Part shown: one piece after another, positions 31,915 through 33,068 of the stretch | How positions within the stretch are numbered: the stretch's first letter is position 1 | Layout: each line of letters begins with the position of its first letter | NCBI GenBank assembly: GCA_010692635.1 | Contig: JAAHGL010000071.1 | Coordinates: 1 to 33,068, forward strand | Direction of reading: 5' to 3' | Origin: Symploca sp. SIO2C1 | GTDB taxonomy: Bacteria; Cyanobacteriota; Cyanobacteriia; Cyanobacteriales; Coleofasciculaceae | DNA: 33,068 nucleotides | Translations under genes and position numbers: made by a program | Notes under the pieces: generated by a model | The model's database searches: none | What the model saw: the letters and a program-made list of their open reading frames with translations, nothing else | Told to the model about the DNA's origin: nothing

Positions 31915-32814
31915 TTAGCAAGCTCTATTTCTTTGCCACTCCCGCACAACCCCCCAAGCATGTATTCCACAGAAGATTAGCCCACCCAGAAAAGAGAATC
32001 CTATCCCCAAAATTAACAGGGAATCTGAAAAAGGCAGGGTTTCGGGATCGATATTGTCCAAACCCTGGGCTTGTAACTGAGCTGAACCCAACCCAGTAAT
32101 GAGGAGAATTGGTAGCAATAGTAATCCATTGTGAAATGCATGGGCCAGCACTGCCCAGCCAAAACCATAACGTAGGCGAATAAACCCTAACCATAACCCT
32201 ACCACCACTTGGGGTAATACCAACAGGGGCAGCAAAGGCAACATCTGCGGCTGATAGTTGGTAATATGAATAGCACCAAACAAAAGGGCTAATCCATAGA
32301 AAATAAGACGGGGATATCGAGTATAGGCTGCTTGGAGGCGCACTGGAAATTTAGGCTGGGCAAACCAGAGGTAGATGTTTAAGCCTGCCAGCATCCCCCC
32401 AATGCCAATCACCAAGGCTCGATTGAAGGGACTGAACCCAATTATCCCCAGCAATACCACTAAAGACATGGATAGGGTCAAATTAAATACGGATCCTCTT
32501 AGCGGTAGCCGAAAAATACTTTCCTCAATCAACGGGGCAGCGATAACTGCTATAGTGAACCAGAACCAAGGAGAAGTCCCAGCAAAGAACTCCAACAAAA
32601 AGTTATCCTGCGGGTTAATCACCTGCCCGATGACAATAGCGATCGCAATCATGACCAACAGATGCAGACTATACAGCCGCAGCACCTGGTTTTTAATCTG
32701 CCTCACTGGTAGTGATTCAGGGGTAGTCGTCAGGTTAGGCGATCGCAAAAATTGACCGTAAATCCCAAGTAGGACAGGGGACGTTGGAGGCTGAGGATTA
32801 GGATTCTTCTCCAT
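31915..32814 (-). CDS. CPBP family intramembrane glutamic endopeptidase
   Basis: This 299-aa polytopic membrane protein has about seven or eight helices. The CPBP (Abi/Rce1-like) motifs are EESIFRLPLRGS (about 97-108, Glu-Glu-x3-Arg), FGAIHITNY (about 179-187, catalytic-type His) and AHAFHNGLLLLPI (about 225-237). Such proteases process membrane or prenylated proteins, and some confer bacteriocin self-immunity. No bacteriocin gene is adjacent. The N-terminal 40 residues are soluble and Pro-rich. The start is the first ATG, without a Shine-Dalgarno. The 237 bases between its stop and the tnpA remnant hold AT-rich sequence and no gene. Confidence 0.9.
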   Translation of the reverse strand: MEKNPNPQPPTSPVLLGIYGQFLRSPNLTTTPESLPVRQIKNQVLRLYSLHLLVMIAIAIVIGQVINPQDNFLLEFFAGTSPWFWFTIAVIAAPLIEESIFRLPLRGSVFNLTLSMSLVVLLGIIGFSPFNRALVIGIGGMLAGLNIYLWFAQPKFPVRLQAAYTRYPRLIFYGLALLFGAIHITNYQPQMLPLLPLLVLPQVVVGLWLGFIRLRYGFGWAVLAHAFHNGLLLLPILLITGLGSAQLQAQGLDNIDPETLPFSDSLLILGIGFSFLGGLIFCGIHAWGVVREWQRNRAC

Positions 32815-33068
32815 CTAAGCAATCAGGCAACATCTTATAGTCTAAAGTTTGAACTATAGGTTACAACTTTTCTGCCGCTTTACCAGATGAGAAGTAGAGT
32901 AATTAATGACATTCCTGTATGGTTCTGGCATTCCTACATCATATGTGCTTTCTACGCATCGCCAAAAGCACCGCAAAATAAGGGGATATGCAGGCTGAAT
33001 TCTTCGTGTTAGCTTCGCGCCAATAACTGAAGCGGGGGCGGTAATGATCCCTGCTCGTGAGGCAGAAC

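Noticed and set aside
32854-33066. Open minus-strand frame of 71 codons entering from the window edge
   Set aside because: Other frames on both strands are also open here, the translation matches no family I know, and no start is in the window. It could be the end of an unseen gene, but support is too weak.

Overview
The window looks like chromosome of a filamentous, repeat-rich cyanobacterium. HIP1 octamers (GCGATCGC) are scattered through it. Several genes belong to cyanobacterial families: Psb34, DUF1816, DUF3155, Mini-III next to RlmB, and an SLH-domain envelope protein. Many intergenic gaps hold 7-9 bp short tandem repeats of the kind known from cyanobacteria. The exact genus cannot be read from the sequence.

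Region 1 (87-12931, all plus strand) is the unusual part. It is a block of five co-oriented genes: a 1321-aa protein of unknown fold, a ~229-aa protein with a degenerate Nudix-like motif, a 1169-aa DUF6603-type protein, a 666-aa protein ending in a phage-tail-collar domain, and a 675-aa protein of unknown fold. None has an obvious signal peptide. No sheath, tube, baseplate, capsid, portal or terminase gene is visible. The block therefore does not look like a prophage or a standard contractile injection system, and it is the best candidate here for an undescribed multi-protein assembly.

Region 2 (12932-16968) holds a Uma2-family nuclease-like gene (minus), a lone cyclic-nucleotide-binding-domain gene (minus), and rimM and rnc (plus). 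It contains nested inverted repeats. Arms of about 130-150 bp (14226-14357 and 16747-16895) enclose the cNMP-domain gene, rimM and rnc. A 56-bp near-perfect pair (14389-14444 and 15069-15124) encloses only the cNMP-domain gene.

Region 3 (16969-22800, all minus) is housekeeping: mrnC-rlmB-DUF1816, a STAS protein that seems to need a non-AUG start, carA, trpD and ispF. The rimM/rnc pair and the mrnC/rlmB pair converge, so four ribosome-maturation functions lie within about 3.5 kb.

Region 4 (22801-32814) holds a HAD hydrolase, DUF3155, a histidine kinase with two repeat-derived in-frame insertions, psb34 (55 aa), a small conserved protein, an SLH protein, a small membrane protein, a TerB-domain protein, an IS607-type remnant (intact tnpB, internally deleted tnpA) and a CPBP membrane protease. 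Two points recur across the window. Short repeat families have entered reading frames, in the DUF6603 gene, in the kinase twice, and just ahead of the trpD start. Several starts are not ATG.
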